A DNA stretch of 64,000 nucleotides from Strix aluco. Taxonomy: Eukaryota > Chordata > Aves > Strigiformes > Strigidae. Location: the NCBI RefSeq assembly GCF_031877795.1, contig NC_133938.1, positions 18,088,920-18,152,919 on the forward strand, in the 5' to 3' direction. Position numbers and translations under genes: made by a program. This document shows positions 1 to 12,870 of the stretch, one piece after another. Numbering within the stretch: the stretch's first letter is position 1; the number at the start of each line of letters is the position of its first letter. The notes under the pieces are model-generated. The model ran no database searches and was not told the DNA's origin. It was given only the letters and a program-made list of their open reading frames with translations.

Positions 1-3000
1 TCTTATTTCCCCCTTAGTCTAATCTCACTTTTCCAGACTTGGTGCCTTGTCCCTGGGTTCACTTTTAGTCCTCTCCTGGTTAGGTGATGAAGTGAAGCAA
101 GTTTGTTATCTGTGATCTGTGGTGCCAGCATGGGCAGTGCCAGGAGCTGTGAGGGGCTCCTGGACACGTGCTGGAGATGAAATGTTCAGCTGCTGAGATC
201 AAAGGACACATGCAAACCCACAGTTTCCAAAGGTTTCTAAATTAGCCAGCTGTGGGCAGCTGTTCACACTTCAGTAAAAACTGCATCCCTGATACACAGG
301 CCAAGTTTTGGGGCATGGGGGATCTAGAATGTTTAAAATAAGAAGAACATAAGTTTTGTAGTATGCATAGTTCAATGTTGTTCCCCTAACATTGCTTGTT
401 TCTAGCAATGGTTTGAACAATTCCTGGCTAGATCATAATTTAAATTTTGTTTTAAATTAGACAGGTTTTTCCTTATGGTCATTTTGGGACCCAATCCCAC
501 CCAAAAATACAAGTTTGACAAAGTTATAATCAACAGAAAATATGACTGATGATGGTAGTACCAAGCCATTTTCATGCCAGGCTGTGCCTATCGGTCCCGG
601 CTAGAGAAGACTGTGGCCCTAAGTCCTTGGGGCTCTGCACAGGCCAGTGATTTTGTTTAAATTGGGTATTTTAAGAACACCATGAACCTGACTGCAAAAC
701 TCCCTTATCTCTGCATATTTAACTGCCTCGGTGTGCAGTTCTCAGTCAGGCAAAATAAGGATGCAAAATTCTGCTTTTCAGTGCAGCCTCAGGCCCTTTG
801 CTGAGGAACACTTTAGCTGAACTTCAGCTCCTGGCCCAAGGTGTCCAAGGGCAGACAGCAGGGAACCACCTGAAAAGCAACTTTGTGGTATTTATGCAGT
901 GTAACAAATGTTTACAACCAAGAGCAGCAGGCTGTGGTGTTCAGGGTGAGCAGTGCCATGTCCTGTGTAAAGCAAAACCCACTGGAGTGCAGCCCATGCA
1001 CACGTGGCCTGCAGCACTTGGGCTCTGCTGAGTCCCTGCTATCAGGTCACAAGCTCGTTGTGTGTTAAATATGTGCTGTGCTCTGTTCCTTTAATGAATA
1101 TGCAATAAATCAAGTATGGGAACCAACCCAGAGACCTACTTGCAGCACTATTCCCAAAAGGCATTTCATAATTTATCCTACCACATGCAGTATGTTTAAA
1201 ACAGCCAGGAAGGCGGGTTTTGCCTTGCCCAGTACTTTCTCCTTTCAGTAGATCTCTGATGTGAAAGACCAGGCAGTCCCAGTCTGAATTGTCCCTTGAG
1301 GACATCTCAACCTTGACCCTTCCCAGCGTACTCAGCTGGGCTGCAGTTGTGGCCCTGCGGCCACCAGCCCAAGGTCCCCCACACCAAGGGGAAGGCTCCT
1401 TCCCTTGGGGAGGGGGTCAGGGCCATGTCCATAGCATCTGGGACTTGCTTGGACGCTGTGCCTCTGTCAGGAGGTGGTGGTGCTGATCCTGCATCTGAAG
1501 AAGGTTGATGAGATGTCAGGGAAATGTGGATAAATGTCAGCTGGCTAATCGTTTAAACATCTTTTTTAGTCAGTTTAAGAAACCTCACCAACATTTTATG
1601 GTTCCTAGTTGTAAACGTCACTATTTCTGCAACATTGTCCCTCCCTTCCTGCTACATTCCTCCTCCTTTTTCCCTCTGGTGTGTTTTTCATACCCTGCCA
1701 CTACCAAACCAATAAATTCTGGATGTTAATTGCCTGTCTGGCACCCAGGGGGCCTGATTCTGCTCTGCAGCTGTGGTAGTTCCCCTAAAACAAGCGGTGA
1801 ATGACAGCAGTTGCTTCAATGCATGACAAGATGATTGAGTAACCACTACTGGAAGAATAAAATAACAGAGAGCTTGACTTCTGGTGAGTAACACCTGTAG
1901 CTCGGCAAACACAGCTCTGGCAAGTCCTGGTCTCCCGCCTACAGCACATGAAGCATCAGTGACGCCGCTTCTCTGTTGCATGAGGGTCAGCAAAGCGTGG
2001 GGACAGGCCTTTGGGCTTTGCTGAGCAAGGAGGCCATAGCGGGGGCAAGGCTGGCTGATGTCAACGGGTAACATCGAGCATTGCCTGTGGAAGGGCACAG
2101 ACCAGTTGGCAGCTTTCCCAACAGCATGGTGCAGGCAGCCTGGTGGCCGTCTTACACGGAGGGGGGCAGTGGTGAGAGCTGCTGGGGGTCTGCCTCAGTC
2201 AGGAATGCGCGCTAGTGGACCTGCCAACAGGTGAGATAAGGGCAGGGCCTCCCAGTTATTTCTTTCTGTTTCACTCAGTGTGCTTTTTTTAATTGCAGTG
2301 TCTGTATGATCTGTGCCTTGAAAGCTGAGGTGGGGCAGAGTGGGAGCGGCATGGCAGTTTTCATCGGTAACAGAGCACTCTCCAGCAGCATACCCTCTGG
2401 TTCTGCTGAGGGCTGGTGTCAAGCCACACAGTTACACTCCGTAAAATGAATGAAGTACTCTGTGAGAACCTGCTTAAAAATAGCAACCGTCACCTAGCAA
2501 TAACTGGAGCGTGGGACCTGGCAGCTGCTAGAAGCCAAAAGCAGTTTTGTTTGGGGTTATACCAGAGGGGCACTTCTCTGAGTATTAATATGCTTTTTCT
2601 TTATAAAGCATCTCTCAAGGTGCAAGATGAATACAGCTTGATGAGGGGCTATATCACACACATCTCAGACAGGTCGAGTGTACAAGCTTTTATGTCCCCA
2701 AGTGTCTGCCCATCTGGCATGGTGGGGCCTGTCTCTGACTGGGGTCCCTCGTGCGCTGCTGCAAGGCAGGTCACAGAAGTTCAGTGGACATGAAGCCGCG
2801 GGGAGCAGCTCACAGTGCCTACTTGCGAAGCATTCAGCTGAGGTCGGGGCTTGCTCCTGGGGCTTTGCTGGCCGTGCTGTGACAGATAGCACCAGAAGAG
2901 CCCTGGCAGTGGGCAGTGCCAGCCTGGGCACACTGTGCCATGGCTGGGGAGGTCTGGTCCATTGGGGTGCTGTTGCTGGTGGAGGTAGGGTAGCTGCAGC

Positions 3001-6000
3001 TACAGCAGGAAACTGTGCTCGTCAGCATCTGTGCCTGTTCACACAGGGGCCCTGCTGACACAGAGCTGGTGGCAGAGGTTCTGCCGCTCAGCCCCCGGGG
3101 CATCAGTGCTGCAAAGGCGGTCCCTGCCCAGAAACCCCCCGGGCTGCCCGCCTGAGCATCTTCTGAGCCGCCAGTGGACAGGAAGTTAATTAATTAAGTT
3201 CCTTTATATTCTGCAGTACACGGTCATGTGGATTGCCTGATTTGTAAAACATACTCGTTTTTCTCTTTAGCTGCACTGGCAAGAGCCGTCATTACTTCCG
3301 AACTGTCCCCACTGCTTTCCTTTATTCCCTCTGATGAAGGCCAATTGCTGAGAAGCTGGTTTGCTCCATGGTGTGGCCATTTCACAATCATCCTTTGATT
3401 CAATCTCTTGATTTATTAAGTCTAATTTGTTTCCAATACTTTCCTCTCTGACTTGGATCTATTTATTCTCCTTAGCTCTTTTAGGTCACATTAAGTCGTT
3501 GTGTCTCACTCCTAATCTCCCATACATTAGCTGATTCCTGTAGTTAGTTTTTCTTCCTTGTACCTGGATTCCAGTATTTCATCTTATTATCACATATTCA
3601 TTTTCATTCATCAAGTTTTCTATACTTCCTAGAAATTTTAAAATAATGATAGAAAACCCTACTAATTTCTCTCCCCTTAGTTTTAGTAAGTTTTTGTTTT
3701 TATTTGTGGGGGTGTAGTTTTTTGGTTTTTATTTAATCTGGCAAACCCTCAGCTCTTTTCTGCAGCACTGCTTAACAGCCAGTATGGTTTTTTTAATCCA
3801 AGTTCCTCTTTTATTTCCTTCTGGTAGCTGAATACCAGATGATTTATCTCATATATTGTTTTCTTTTCTCTAGAAAATAAGGATTATTAGAAATGCAAGA
3901 GAGAAAAAATTATAATTGAAAAAATTATCCAATATTTAGAATTCAGTATTTCCTAAAGAAAGTTAGAATAGTATTTAACATAAGTCAGACTCCACATTTC
4001 AGCTACGATGTATTGTGCCATTAAATAGCATTTTGAATGTGAGTGACCTGAAATTAGTAATGCTGTCTTAGTTTTCACCAGCTGAAATGTTGAACTCCTT
4101 TTCTTCTATCTCCTTGTTATAAGAAGAGATAAGAATCTACAGTAGGCAGTGTGCTGTCCCAGAGATTGCTGTGATTTGGGCTGCAGTGTGACTTTTTAGC
4201 ATCCCTGTTCTTATTTGTTTAAATTCATAATTGACTGAATCAGTTTATTTTGTACAGACCTGGTTTGTGCGTGGTTATAAATGAGTCTGGCAGCAGTGCG
4301 GCTTTGGGTGTAGCAATGGGGAAGAGCCGGACTCTGGCCATGGCCAGGAGGGGCTTTTCAGGATTGCTCTGAGCCACGTGAACCTGCTGTGTCTTTTTTG
4401 AGGCCTCAGAGCCACTGCTAATAGATGTCCTTTCAGTCACTGGATAGGCCAGAATGGAAAAGAAGCTAGAGGGAAGAGGGAGACAAATAAAAAGCAGTTT
4501 CCTGTCATTCTGTTCTGCGTGCAGATATCAGCAGTGCGGGTAAGCCTAAGCTTCTCTGCACTTCTTTCTAGCATTTTCTCTTTATTGCTAGTGCAACACA
4601 GTGAGAAGCAGTAGGGTTTCTCCAGAGGATGTTAGAAAACGGTTATCCCACTTCTTCATGTACAATCTCCATTTAAAACTTCTTGTGATTGTCTTTTCCT
4701 GAAGTTAAAAAATATTGTCTGTCATTATTTATTGTTGGTTTATTTACCATTATTATGGGCAGTACTATTGCCATCATTCACTAACATTTGTTTTCCTTTT
4801 TTAACAATTAAAAAAACCCATAAGTGGCAGACAGATTTTGATGTCTGGTGTTGGACTGCAACCTTCCCTTCTGAGAGATGGCTTTTCTAGCATGGCTCAG
4901 ATAGGCTTTCTGTATGCAGGTCTCCCTCTGCTTGGCCCATTAACCAGAGTAACAGTATGTGCACTCTACTAATGAGGAGTCACACTATGCAAACAGCAGC
5001 CTCTAAAGGGAACAAGGGATCAGAGCAGCATGTATTGGTGGTGCCAGAAACTGTCTGCCTTCATCTAAATTCCCCACACATCACTTAGAAGAAATAAAGC
5101 AAATATATAACACAACAAAGACCCCTAAAATACAGAATGAAACCTATCGAATGCAACTGCCAAATTAATTTCTGGTCTTGAAAGCTGTCCCCACACAGTA
5201 ATTTGCAAGATAGTTTCCCATCCCATCTGCTGTCAGGCGCTGCCCCTGTTTCAGTACTGCCAACTTTCATAATGCCATGGCTCAGATCCACAGCATTGCT
5301 TAGACGTATAACCGGTGAGAATTGGGTCTCCACATGTTTTGGTGCATGTGAGCATTCATGTTTTCTCAAGAGTCTCCACTGTAGGAAACATGATTCTGGC
5401 TTACCTGACACTCAAATCATCTATACTTTTGGAAAAACCTTACAAAAAGGACCTCTAGAGGTTGTGGCATCAGAGTGTGAAAAAGCACTCATAAGCCATT
5501 ATTAAAGCGGGGGGAGGGGGAGAAGAAAATGTCATGATTTTAAAGCAATCTGTTGATATGTATTCTTGGGTGTACTGATAGCATTCCAGTCAGCTAACTG
5601 GCCTCAAAACCTGAGGCGACAGCAGTGTATGTGTTACAAAGCTTTGAGCAGGACTGTTGCATGGCAACCAATTAGCTAACATTTGTATTAGTGTATTCCT
5701 TTAAGAATTTTCTGTGTTTTTCAATGCTTGATAGAAAAATTACTTTTTTAAGCTTACCAGCAGCTACTGCCAGTCACCTACATTTTATGTAGCAATAAAA
5801 AAGATGAGGGTAATTCCTTACCTATGGCGGTGAAATGCACGTGCATATGAAAGAGAGATCAGTGCGTGATATTCTTCAGCTCAGGCGCCACTGGGAGCTG
5901 CCAGTGGAGGGTTTCCTCTCCCCGGGTTCACCCGAAGGAGTGCTGGGCATGTACTTAAAGCTACATGGGGCACCTCTAATTTATGAGATCCATTTTTTCC

Positions 6001-7813
6001 ACCAGTATTCCTAAAAGAAAAGTGAAAGGCAACAAAGGTTTGTCCCAGCAATTACCTGATCTTTTCTCTGCTGTAGAGGTGTATCTTCCCTGACACGTCT
6101 TCTGAGCATTTGCAAGACAGGCACACAAAAATCAGAATTGTGGCTCCTGGCTGCCTGCAATTTGATAATGGATGCTGCATTCCTTCGCCACCACTGCAGC
6201 AATTCAGGCCTGTTGGCATGGTCACTGCTGAGCCTCCAACCGGGCTGTGTGAAGTCAGGCTTGCATTGCCATCGTTTTCACTGATGGTCTATTAATTTGC
6301 AAGTGCTGCAGAGGGCAGCCTGCCTTCCTCTTGGGGATCACCAGCCATGTGAGAGGTGTGTGCCATTTCATCTGGCATTGTAGTGTGCATCCTGGAGACA
6401 GCTTTTAGAAAGACGAGAGAGAGGGCTGGGAGAAAGATTCTCCTGCCTGGTCAAGTAGTGCTTAAAGCAACACGGAAGGGTTGCAAGAGGACAGGGTAGC
6501 AGGGAACAAGGGTTAAGTTTTATGCTACTCACTCAGAAAGCTGCAAAACACTAGCCTAGCTACTAACCCAGGTTCATTTACAGACATCACCTTGTGCCTT
6601 TGGGGACTGCAGTACCTCCTGAGGATCAGCTGGGCAAGCAGAGGCACAGCAGTCCCTGAGAAGATGTCAAAGTGAGCATCTTTCCATGCGAGTGTGGCCA
6701 CTGTAGAGGGAGTCAGTTATAAATTTGTGGGATGGCTGTATGCTTGCGATGAATTGCAGCTGTTAGGGCCTGAATCCTTCCCGGCTGGATCCCCAGCTCT
6801 GAATAAATGGAATCCCTTAAGTCCCTGGGCAGTGTATTTGCAAGTGTGTGCTTATTGCTAAGCCTGTGCACAGCTGGATGGCACCAAACCCACACTAATG
6901 GGTCCCAGTGCGCAGCTGAATCAGGATTATAAGCCCTTCCAATATTACTGTGATATAAAGTGACTGTGGTGAGCATTTATGACATTAGTTAAAGGACGAA
7001 TTTGCCTCCCAATTGCCCTTGGGAGTATTTTTGTTACATTCCCATGTGAATTTATCTTTCCATCGTAACTTACTGGGGAGTTTCAATACTGGTTTGATCC
7101 CAGGGTTTCAGTTACACAATATGCTGTAGGCTTTAAAATCAGTTGCTTTGCCTGTACATGCTCATGTGTTGGCTGATTTTTCAGAGGAAGTGATGATGTA
7201 AGCCTAGACAATCTGAGGTGAAGATAAAGCCCTTGATCTGCCTGTAGTTTTGGTTAGGTAAAGCACTTTAGCAAGTTGCACTCAAGACAGAGTAGATTTA
7301 AAACTGCAGTGAGTATGCACACAAATATTCCAAAGCATCCCTGAAACCACTGTGAACAAAATGGAAGTGAGTCAAACATGATAGCTAAAAGAGCCTGTGA
7401 AATATGAGCGCAGGACAAGCATTTTAGCCCAGACCTTTGAGATCAAGGCTAATGTGTATAAAGCCAAATGTCTCTACCTACAGAACGGGGTGATTTTCAG
7501 GGATTCAGAAGGCCTTGTTGACCCATCAGATACGGCTGGAGTCAGTGCAGAGAGGGATTTGCCTGCCTGCATTGACAGGACCCTGGTCCTGCTTTCCCTT
7601 CCTCACAGGAGCTGCAGGGGGGCAGCATGAGCATCCCTTTTGTGTGGTGGGGTGCCAGAGAGACTGCTTGGGTGGTAGCTGGGAACTTTTATGCTACATT
7701 CTGGGAGTTTCATTTCCAGAGCAGTTTTTTTCAAACCTCACAGAAGTACTTGCTCGCACAGATGGATGGATATGTGCTGCAGGAGACTGAGCGCTGGCCT
7801 TGCTCTTTTGCAG
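1..7813. other. Probable 3' part of LRRC8C intron 1
   Basis: No coding exon, RNA gene or intact mobile element is recognisable here. The open frames are short, overlap on both strands and match no family I know. The stretch ends at a good splice acceptor, a pyrimidine run followed by TTTTGCAG at 7807-7813, directly upstream of the first LRRC8C coding exon. Mammalian LRRC8C has non-coding 5' exons far upstream, so an intron is the simplest reading, but no upstream exon is visible in this window. An RFX X-box-like inverted repeat lies at 5656-5668. Confidence 0.5.
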
Positions 7814-7955
7814 GACGATGATTCCCGTGACTGAGTTTCGCCAGTTTTCGGAGCAGCAGCCGGCATTCAGGGTGCTGAAGCCATGGTGGGATGTGTTCAC
7901 GGACTATCTTTCCGTCGCCATGCTGATGATTGGTGTGTTTGGGTGCACATTACAG
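7814..7955 (+). CDS. LRRC8C: LRRC8C first coding exon (residues 1-46)
   Basis: This exon encodes the N terminus of leucine-rich repeat-containing protein 8C, a subunit of the plasma-membrane volume-regulated anion channel (VRAC). The ATG is at 7818, four bases after the acceptor AG. The 46 residues start [17 protein letters not shown] and end GCTLQ, which is the highly conserved LRRC8 N-terminal segment and first transmembrane helix (about residues 23-46). In LRRC8 channels the N terminus folds into the pore. The exon is exactly 46 codons long and ends at the donor CAG|GTAAAT at 7956, in phase 0 with the next exon. An in-frame ATG at 7800 lies in the intron side of the acceptor and is not the start. 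The match to vertebrate LRRC8C is near identity from memory. Confidence 0.95.
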
Positions 7956-10116
7956 GTAAATCAAATGGGACAGAAGGGAGGCAGGTGCTCTCAGGGGTGC
8001 TGAAAAAACACCACAAATGAGGAAGGTCCTTGGAAGGATGGTGTCATGTCTTGTTTTATCTCTTGGGTTCACCATGAACCAAGCAAAAATTTTCTGGTGC
8101 CAGGATTATAACTGTTTAGGTAGCAACATCAAATAACACAGACCAGACTTAGAGCAGCTGTAAATCAGCAGAGTTGCGCTAGAGTCGATGGGGCAGTGCC
8201 AGCTAAGATAAGAGCTGTTGGTTTGGCTTGTGCCTGAATGCCTGTTTTCACCACAGTTTGGCATAACAAAACTTCAACTTAAGTTATTTGTTACTATTTT
8301 TCTGTTTAAAAGTTTGAAAAATGTAATTTTGTAATTTATGGTTTTCTTTGGCAAATGTTAATATTCTTTCTGTCATTATGCTTCAAACAGATTTGAAATG
8401 AATGTGCTTATTTTATTAACACGACCCACAACTGATATTATGCCTCTTCCATTCCAAAACATCTCTGAGGATGCTTACACATAAACAATTGACATTACTG
8501 TCAATCACTGTAAGTTACATTTTGCTAAAGAGCCAAAATCTGAAAGGAAATGGGAAGTACTGTTTGGGATGGACTCCACAAAAATAGAAAGTTAAAGTAC
8601 TAGTTCAAACATGGATCTCATGTTTCTTGGCATGACTTAGAAATGTAGCTAAAGAGACACATTGACAGAGCTCATATTTCAGGGGAATTTGCTCACTCAC
8701 ATGGCCCAAGATTTTCACATACTGTGCCCCAATTTTCACATGAAATCAACTGTAGTTTTGCCTGTATTCTCTGTTTTCAAGTATTTTTAGTTGAAAAGAA
8801 ATTATGTCCATGTTTAAAAATATCTTCATATGGAGTTGAATTTTTCGTTAGTAACTAAGTGTTTGCTTAAGCACACGAAGTAGAACATCTGTTATTTTTA
8901 AGTTTACCTGCTTGATTGGATGAAGCACACTGGAAGACAATATGTGGAAACACTGCAAAAAATAGATGACTTTTTTTAATTCCAACTTATTACCAGAGGC
9001 ATGAATCCAGGGTGTAAGTAAGAGTGTATATCAGAACAGACAAAGATTAACTGCAGGAGTTTTTGACATGTCAACAGTTATGGCACTGATATTTTCAAAA
9101 CACATGTGGTCTCATGTCAGCATCTCCCTGCACCAGGGTGGATCATCAAGGAGGATCTGATTTTGGTAGTTCTTGTTGTAGACCCTATATTTAGTGCTTT
9201 CAACAACCATGATGTCAAAGAATACATCTACACTACAGACACATTCTTAGTTTGAGCTAATTGCAGTTAGTTGTTCAGGGCAAATAATAAGAGCTCCTTG
9301 GTTTATCACATGGATTAGCATTTTAAATTCAGACCTATAGGGAGCCTTGCACCGAACTCAAACTGCTATCCCAAGTTAAACCAAAGGTGATTGGTCCCTA
9401 AAGGTGCTCTGACCTCAGTTTGTCAACATGGATGGTCAGCCCAAATTAAGAAAGTTGCTTTTTTTTGCATTATAGACAGACTCAAGGACAGAAAGACAGA
9501 GCTAGTTCTTTCCCCCAGGTGTATGGTATAAGGACTCTACGCATATGTATGAGAAACTGAATAAAAACTATGTCCCTGTGCACACGCACATAAATGCCAT
9601 CCATTCTGTATTATTCCTATCTGTCTTTATTAAGACTGAAGATTAATAATGTCCTGGCATAGATATGCCCATGTTAGGCCTTTGTCAGCCATTTTCAGTG
9701 TGATAAGACATCACAGTGTAAACGTACATCCACATCAATGCAGTTATGCTGCTTTCAACCCTTAGCTATCTCTGAACATCGTCTAGCCAAGGTGAATACA
9801 TCTGACAAGAAGAGTCTGTCTCTGGGGAGAGCAATGCAGGAGATCCCTGGTCTTTTCTGGAAGCATTACCCACACTTTTCCTCTTACTCAAATTATGGAA
9901 AGCTAACCATAGATCAAACGGGGTGACCTAGTTCTTGGCATATAGAACAAGTGTCTTGTTGGGAATAATAATAATAATAGCACAGCCTGTGGGGCCAAGT
10001 GCCAGGTTGTGGGGAGGAATGCCTGACAGCTGGAGGAACTCCAAGGACAGCTACCCATTGGTACTGCCTCCATTGTTTGTACATCAGTTTAAAAGATATC
10101 TTTTTGTGTGTTTCAG
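7956..10116 (+). other. LRRC8C: LRRC8C intron between the two coding exons
   Basis: This 2161-bp intron starts GTAAAT and ends with a pyrimidine-rich TGTGTTTCAG. Its phase-0 position, after residue Gln46 and before Val47, rejoins the conserved sequence GCTLQ-VMQDK. It is AT-rich. I see no additional exon, mobile element or RNA gene in it. Confidence 0.9.
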
Positions 10117-12387
10117 GTCATGCAAGACAAGATAATATGCCTTCCAAAGCGTGTACAGCCTTGCCAGAACCAATCTAATAGTTCAAATGTGTTTAACACA
10201 ATCCCAGATACAACCCCCCTTCCTCCACCCAAGCCATCTACCCCTCCAGCTACAGTTGAAATGAAAGGACTGAAGACTGATTTGGACCTTCAGCAATACA
10301 GCTTTATAAATCAGGTGTGCTATGAACGTGCTCTGCACTGGTATGCCAAGTATTTCCCATACCTTGTCCTTATACACACACTGGTCTTCATGCTGTGTAG
10401 CAACTTTTGGTTCAAATTCCCTGGATCAAGCTCCAAAATTGAACACTTCATTTCAATACTTGGGAAGTGTTTTGATTCTCCCTGGACAACAAGAGCCTTA
10501 TCCGAAGTGTCAGGGGAAGACTCTGAAGAGAAAGATAACAGGAAGAACAACATAAACAAGTCTAATACTATCCAGCCAAGCACTGAAGGCACTTTGGTCA
10601 AGACACAGTCTTTAAAATCCATCCCTGAGAAGTTAGTTGTGGATAAGGGAACACCTGGGGCATTAGATAAGAAAGAAGGTGAACAGGCCAAAGCACTGTT
10701 TGAAAAGGTGAAGAAATTTAGATTGCATGTTGAGGAGGGTGATATACTCTATGTCATGTACGTTCGCCAGACTGTACTTAAGGTAATTAAATTCCTTATT
10801 ATTATTGCTTACAACACAGCACTTGTCTCAGAAGTTAATTTTACAGTTGTCTGTAACGTTGATATTGAAGACATGACAGGATATAAGAATTTTTGCTGTA
10901 ATCACACGATGGCACATCTGTTCTCTAAACTTTCTTACTGCTACCTGTGCTTTGTAAGCATCTATGGCCTCACATGCCTTTATACACTATACTGGTTGTT
11001 CTACCGTTCACTGAAAGAATATTCTTTTGAATATGTTCGGCAAGAGACAGGAATTGATGATATTCCAGATGTCAAGAATGACTTTGCTTTTATGCTTCAT
11101 ATGATTGATCAGTATGATCCTCTCTATTCCAAGCGGTTTGCTGTCTTCCTGTCTGAAGTCAGTGAAAATAAGCTGAAACAGCTGAACCTAAACAATGAGT
11201 GGACTGCAGATAAACTGCGACAGAGGCTACAGACGAACTCCCATAGCCATCTGGAGCTACAGCTTTTCATGCTCTCTGGGTTACCAGACACAGTTTTTGA
11301 AATTACTGAGCTGCAGTCATTAAAACTTGAAATAATTAATAACGTAATGATACCAGCAACCATTGCACAGTTGGACAATCTCCAGGAGCTCTCATTGCAC
11401 CAGTGCTCTGTGAAGATCCACAGCGCCGCCTTGGCGTTTCTGAAGGAGAATCTCAAGATCTTGAGTGTCAAGTTTGATGACATCAGAGAACTTCCACACT
11501 GGATGTATGGCCTCAGAAATTTGGAAGAGCTCTATTTAATTGGCTCCCTCAGTCATGATATTTCCAAAAACATTACACTGGAGTCTTTTCGGGAACTTAA
11601 AAGCCTTAAAGTTCTTTACATAAAAAGTAATTTGTCCAAAATCCCACAATCTGCAGTCGATGTTTCAAGTCACCTGCAAAAATTGTGCATCCATAATGAT
11701 GGCACTAAGTTAGTGATGCTCAACAACCTGAAGAAGATGGTCAACCTGACACAGCTGGAATTGGTTCATTGTGATTTGGAGCGCATACCTCATGCAGTCT
11801 TCAGCCTTCTCAGTCTTCAGGAATTGGATCTAAAGGAAAACAACCTCAAATCCATTGAAGAAATAGTAAGTTTTCAACACCTGCGAAAACTGACAATCCT
11901 AAAGCTATGGTACAACAGTATAACGTACATCCCAGAGCATATAAAGAAACTCACTAGTCTCGAGCGGCTTTCCTTCAGCCATAACAAAATAGAGGTTCTT
12001 CCATCCCACCTATTCCTATGCAACAAAATCAGATATTTGGATTTGTCTTACAATGACATTCGCTTTATCCCACCTGAAATAGGAGTTCTTCAGAGTTTAC
12101 AATACTTTTCCATTACTTGCAACAAAGTGGAGAGCGTGCCAGATGAACTATACTTTTGCAAAAAGCTCAAGACTCTGAAAATTGGGAAAAATAACTTGTC
12201 AGTCCTTTCACCTAAAATTGGTAATTTGGTATTCCTCTCCTACTTGGATATTAAAGGCAATCACTTTGAAATCCTTCCACCTGAGCTCGGTGAATGTAGA
12301 GCTCTGAAGCGGACTGGCTTCACTGTAGAGGACACCTTGTTTGAAACGTTGCCTTCTGATGTCAGGGAACAAATGAAAGCTGAATAA
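10117..12387 (+). CDS. LRRC8C: LRRC8C main coding exon (residues 47-802)
   Basis: One long exon carries the rest of LRRC8C and ends with TAA at 12385-12387. With the first exon the protein has 802 residues; I recall 803 for human. Order of parts: extracellular loop 1 (about 47-126) with Cys54, Cys62 and Cys114, and Asn-rich glycosylation-type sites near 64-70; transmembrane helix 2 (about 127-147, [15 protein letters not shown]); a long charged cytoplasmic loop (about 148-255, with [17 protein letters not shown]); helix 3 (about 264-284); extracellular loop 2 with Cys292, Cys306, Cys307 and the sequon NHT; helix 4 (about 320-342, ending TLYWLFY); then a linker and a C-terminal cytoplasmic array of leucine-rich repeats from about residue 400. 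LRRC8C co-assembles with LRRC8A to conduct chloride and small organic anions when cells swell. The choice of C over A, B, D or E rests on the loop sequence ([37 protein letters not shown]) and the C terminus ending DVREQMKAE. The reading frame is intact. Confidence 0.96.
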   Translation, partial: VMQDKIICLPKRVQPCQNQSNSSNVFNTIPDTTPLPPPKPSTPPATVEMKGLKTDLDLQQYSFINQVCYERALHWYAKYFPYLVLIHTLVFMLCSNFWFKFPGSSSKIEHFISILGKCFDSPWTTRALSEVSGEDSEEKDNRKNNINKSNTIQPSTEGTLVKTQSLKSIPEKLVVDKGTPGALDKKEGEQAKALFEKVKKFRLHVEEGDILYVMYVRQTVLKVIKFLIIIAYNTALVSEVNFTVVCNVDIEDMTGYKNFCCNHTMAHLFSKLSYCYLCFVSIYGLTCLYTLYWLFYRSLKEYSFEYVRQETGIDDIPDVKNDFAFMLHMIDQYDPLYSKRFAVFLSEVSENKLKQLNLNNEWTADKLRQRLQTNSHSHLELQLFMLSGLPDTVFEITELQSLKLEIINNVMIPATIAQLDNLQELSLHQCSVKIHSAALAFLKENLKILSVKFDDIRELPHWMYGLRNLEELYLIGSLSHDISKNITLESFRELKSLKVLYIKSNLSKIPQSAVDVSSHLQKLCIHNDGTKLVMLNNLKKMVNLTQLELVHCDLERIPHAVFSLLSLQELDLKENNLKSIEEIVSFQHLRKLTILKLWYNSITYIPEHIKKLTSLERLSFSHNKIEVLPSHLFLCNKIRYLDLSYNDIRFIPPEIGVLQSLQYFSITCNKVESVPDELYFCKKLKTLKIGKNNLSVLSPKIGNLVFLSYLDIKGNHFEILPPELGECRALKRTGFTVEDTLFETLPSDVREQMKAE

Positions 12388-12546
12388 CTAACTTCTCACT
12401 CAGTTTTACAGAAATAACGCTTCTACCAAATATGCTGTAGAAAGTGCATACTCCGAATATGCATTTGATTTGTGATTATTTTTTTCTTTTTCAAACAAAT
12501 CCTTTCTGTACAAACAAATTTGGAGTAAGGAGTACATATATTTTTA

Positions 12547-12552
12547 AATAAA
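12547..12552 (+). terminator. LRRC8C: Proximal polyadenylation signal AATAAA for LRRC8C
   Basis: A canonical AATAAA lies 160 bases after the stop codon. T-rich and then GT-rich sequence (TTTGTTTTGCCCTGTGG) follows within about 60 bases, the usual layout of a cleavage site. Confidence 0.5.
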
Positions 12553-12817
12553 ATTTTCTCGTATTTTTTCACTGTTTTAAGATATTTTTTAAGTTTGTTT
12601 TGCCCTGTGGACAAGGGTGTCTGTAACTTAATTTTTACTGGTGAAAGTAAATGGTTTTATCTGCTGATTTTTTTCTTTTTCCCTTTGCCTAATTCCAACA
12701 GGGGAACTGTGTTTAAGCTGGATGCTTTGGGTTGCATATTTGTAATAGATGATTATATTGTCTTCCTGGTTATTGTTAATCCCTTAGGACATGGTCTTCA
12801 ACAGGTGGTGCTGCAAG

Positions 12818-12870
12818 TGTTGAATGCCTTGTTTCCTCTTTTCTTCAGTGGCAGTAGAAGGCATTCAACA
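12818..12870. repeat. Inverted repeat with 13-bp perfect stem, probable hairpin
   Basis: TGTTGAATGCCTT at 12818-12830 is the exact reverse complement of AAGGCATTCAACA at 12858-12870. The 27-base loop is pyrimidine-rich in its first half. In RNA it would form a stable stem-loop inside the long form of the LRRC8C 3' UTR. I do not recognise it as a known microRNA. Confidence 0.75.

Noticed and set aside
7800..7817. Upstream in-frame ATG for LRRC8C
   Set aside because: It lies on the intron side of the TTTTGCAG acceptor. The family start [10 protein letters not shown] is at 7818.
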